Source of the DNA: Pseudomonas donghuensis
GTDB taxonomy: Bacteria > Pseudomonadota > Gammaproteobacteria > Pseudomonadales > Pseudomonadaceae
Reading direction: 5' to 3'
Assembly: GCF_000259195.1 (NCBI RefSeq)
Contig: NZ_JH650757.1
Coordinates: 275,747 to 339,746, forward strand
Length of the DNA: 64,000 nt
The position numbers and the translations under genes are program-made. Positions 63,610 through 64,000 of this stretch are shown one piece after another; position 1 is the first letter of the stretch; every line of letters starts with the position of its first letter. The notes beneath the pieces were generated by a model. The model was given only the letters and a program-made list of their open reading frames with translations. It did not search any database and was not told where the DNA came from.

Positions 63610-63624
63610 TGGGGAATCCTCTTT

Positions 63625-63687
63625 TCGCGGGGCAAGCCCGCTCCCACAGGTCAACGCTGCGTCTGTGGGAGCGGGCTTGCCCCGCGA
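63625..63687. repeat. Inverted REP pair inside the tct operon
   Basis: Perfect 25-base arms 63625-63649 and 63663-63687 flank a 13-base loop; core CGGGGCAAGCCCGCTC. It sits between the tctC stop (63709) and the tctB start (63609), where the mRNA hairpin could protect tctC mRNA and reduce tctBA transcription. Confidence 0.92.
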
Positions 63688-63708
63688 TGCGTTCGAAAGG
63701 GGAGAGGC

Positions 63709-64000
63709 TTACTGAATCAAGCCAAATTCCTTGGCCAGGGCCTTGTAGTCAGCCACCTGTTTCTTCACGTAGGTGTCCAGCTCGGCGCCGGTCATGGCGA
63801 AAGGGAACAGCTCGCGCTGGTCGCGCAGCTTGGCGAACTCTTCCGAGGCCAGCAGCTTGTCGAACGAGGCTTTCCACCAGTCGTACTCTTCATCGGTCAC
63901 TTTCGGCCCGAGGTAGAAACCGCGCACCACCGGCCAGACGATGTCATAGCCCTGTTCCTTGGCGGTGGGGATGTTCTTCATTTCCGGCTCCTCCAGGCGG
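63709..64000 (-). CDS. tctC: Tripartite tricarboxylate transporter substrate-binding protein, C-terminal part
   Basis: The last 96 codons of a Bug/TctC-family periplasmic solute receptor are present; the rest lies off the right edge. The sequence RLEEPEMKNIPTAKEQGYDI followed by VWPVVRGFYLGPKVTDE matches the C-terminal domain (NIPTxxEQGYD and W..RGF). The end YKALAKEFGLIQ is the usual tail. It captures the substrate for TctAB. Confidence 0.9.
   Translation of the reverse strand, partial: RLEEPEMKNIPTAKEQGYDIVWPVVRGFYLGPKVTDEEYDWWKASFDKLLASEEFAKLRDQRELFPFAMTGAELDTYVKKQVADYKALAKEFGLIQ

Overview
The window looks like a chromosomal segment of a Pseudomonas of the P. putida group. The evidence is a complete ttgABC efflux operon with divergent ttgR and its recognisable operator, a phaG gene with the PhaG catalytic residues, pobA with an AraC-type pobR, GC-rich codon use, and Pseudomonas-type REP palindromes between genes. 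The gene order (kgtP, two-component pair, bglX, lemA; then sulP, phaG, rsuA, ung, tct) agrees with what I remember of P. putida genomes, but this could not be checked here. There is no integrase, transposase, phage or CRISPR array.

Layout. 1-186: start of an OprD-type porin. 464-7114: ttgCBA efflux pump and its repressor ttgR. 7165-14594: DHA2 transporter, pobA/pobR, a small membrane protein, a LysR regulator divergent from an MBL-fold protein and an NAD(P)-binding protein, and a second LysR regulator. 14708-17775: a ThDP-dependent 2-oxoacid decarboxylase translationally coupled to an aldehyde dehydrogenase. 17854-20500: AraC regulator, ABM monooxygenase, a small hypothetical protein, a flavin reductase-like protein and a secreted mini-protein with three copies of an octapeptide. 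20816-25406: kgtP next to a sigma-54-dependent response regulator and sensor kinase, with a clear sigma-54 promoter and paired upstream sites ahead of kgtP. 25467-31251: bglX, a lemA/TPM/TPM cassette and a methyltransferase.

32315-45136 is an iron island. It holds two cell-surface signalling systems (ECF sigma, FecR anti-sigma, TonB receptor with STN domain) in opposite orientations. Each has a Fur-like box before its sigma gene and an ECF-type promoter motif before its receptor. The first receptor looks haem-type; the second is siderophore-type and is followed by a secreted Fes-like esterase. A SIR2-like DUF4917 protein, a glycerophosphodiester phosphodiesterase and a LysE exporter lie between them.

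45229-53947 is mostly housekeeping: SulP transporter, DUF2388 protein, tRNA-Gly(CCC), phaG, rsuA, a CWC mini-protein, a diguanylate cyclase, a Tyr-rich lipoprotein, a 3-hydroxyisobutyryl-CoA hydrolase-like enzyme and ung. 54076-60565 is the least explained part: two large paralogous multi-domain beta-repeat proteins of unknown function and an autotransporter preceded by an RcsAB-box-like palindrome. 60611-64000 is an AbrB-family membrane protein with a tctCBA tricarboxylate uptake operon, tctC being cut by the window end.

The best candidates for undescribed biology are the paralogous repeat pair at 54076-58080, the AEDGFDRT repeat mini-protein at 20291-20500 and the three-domain secreted esterase at 43541-45136.
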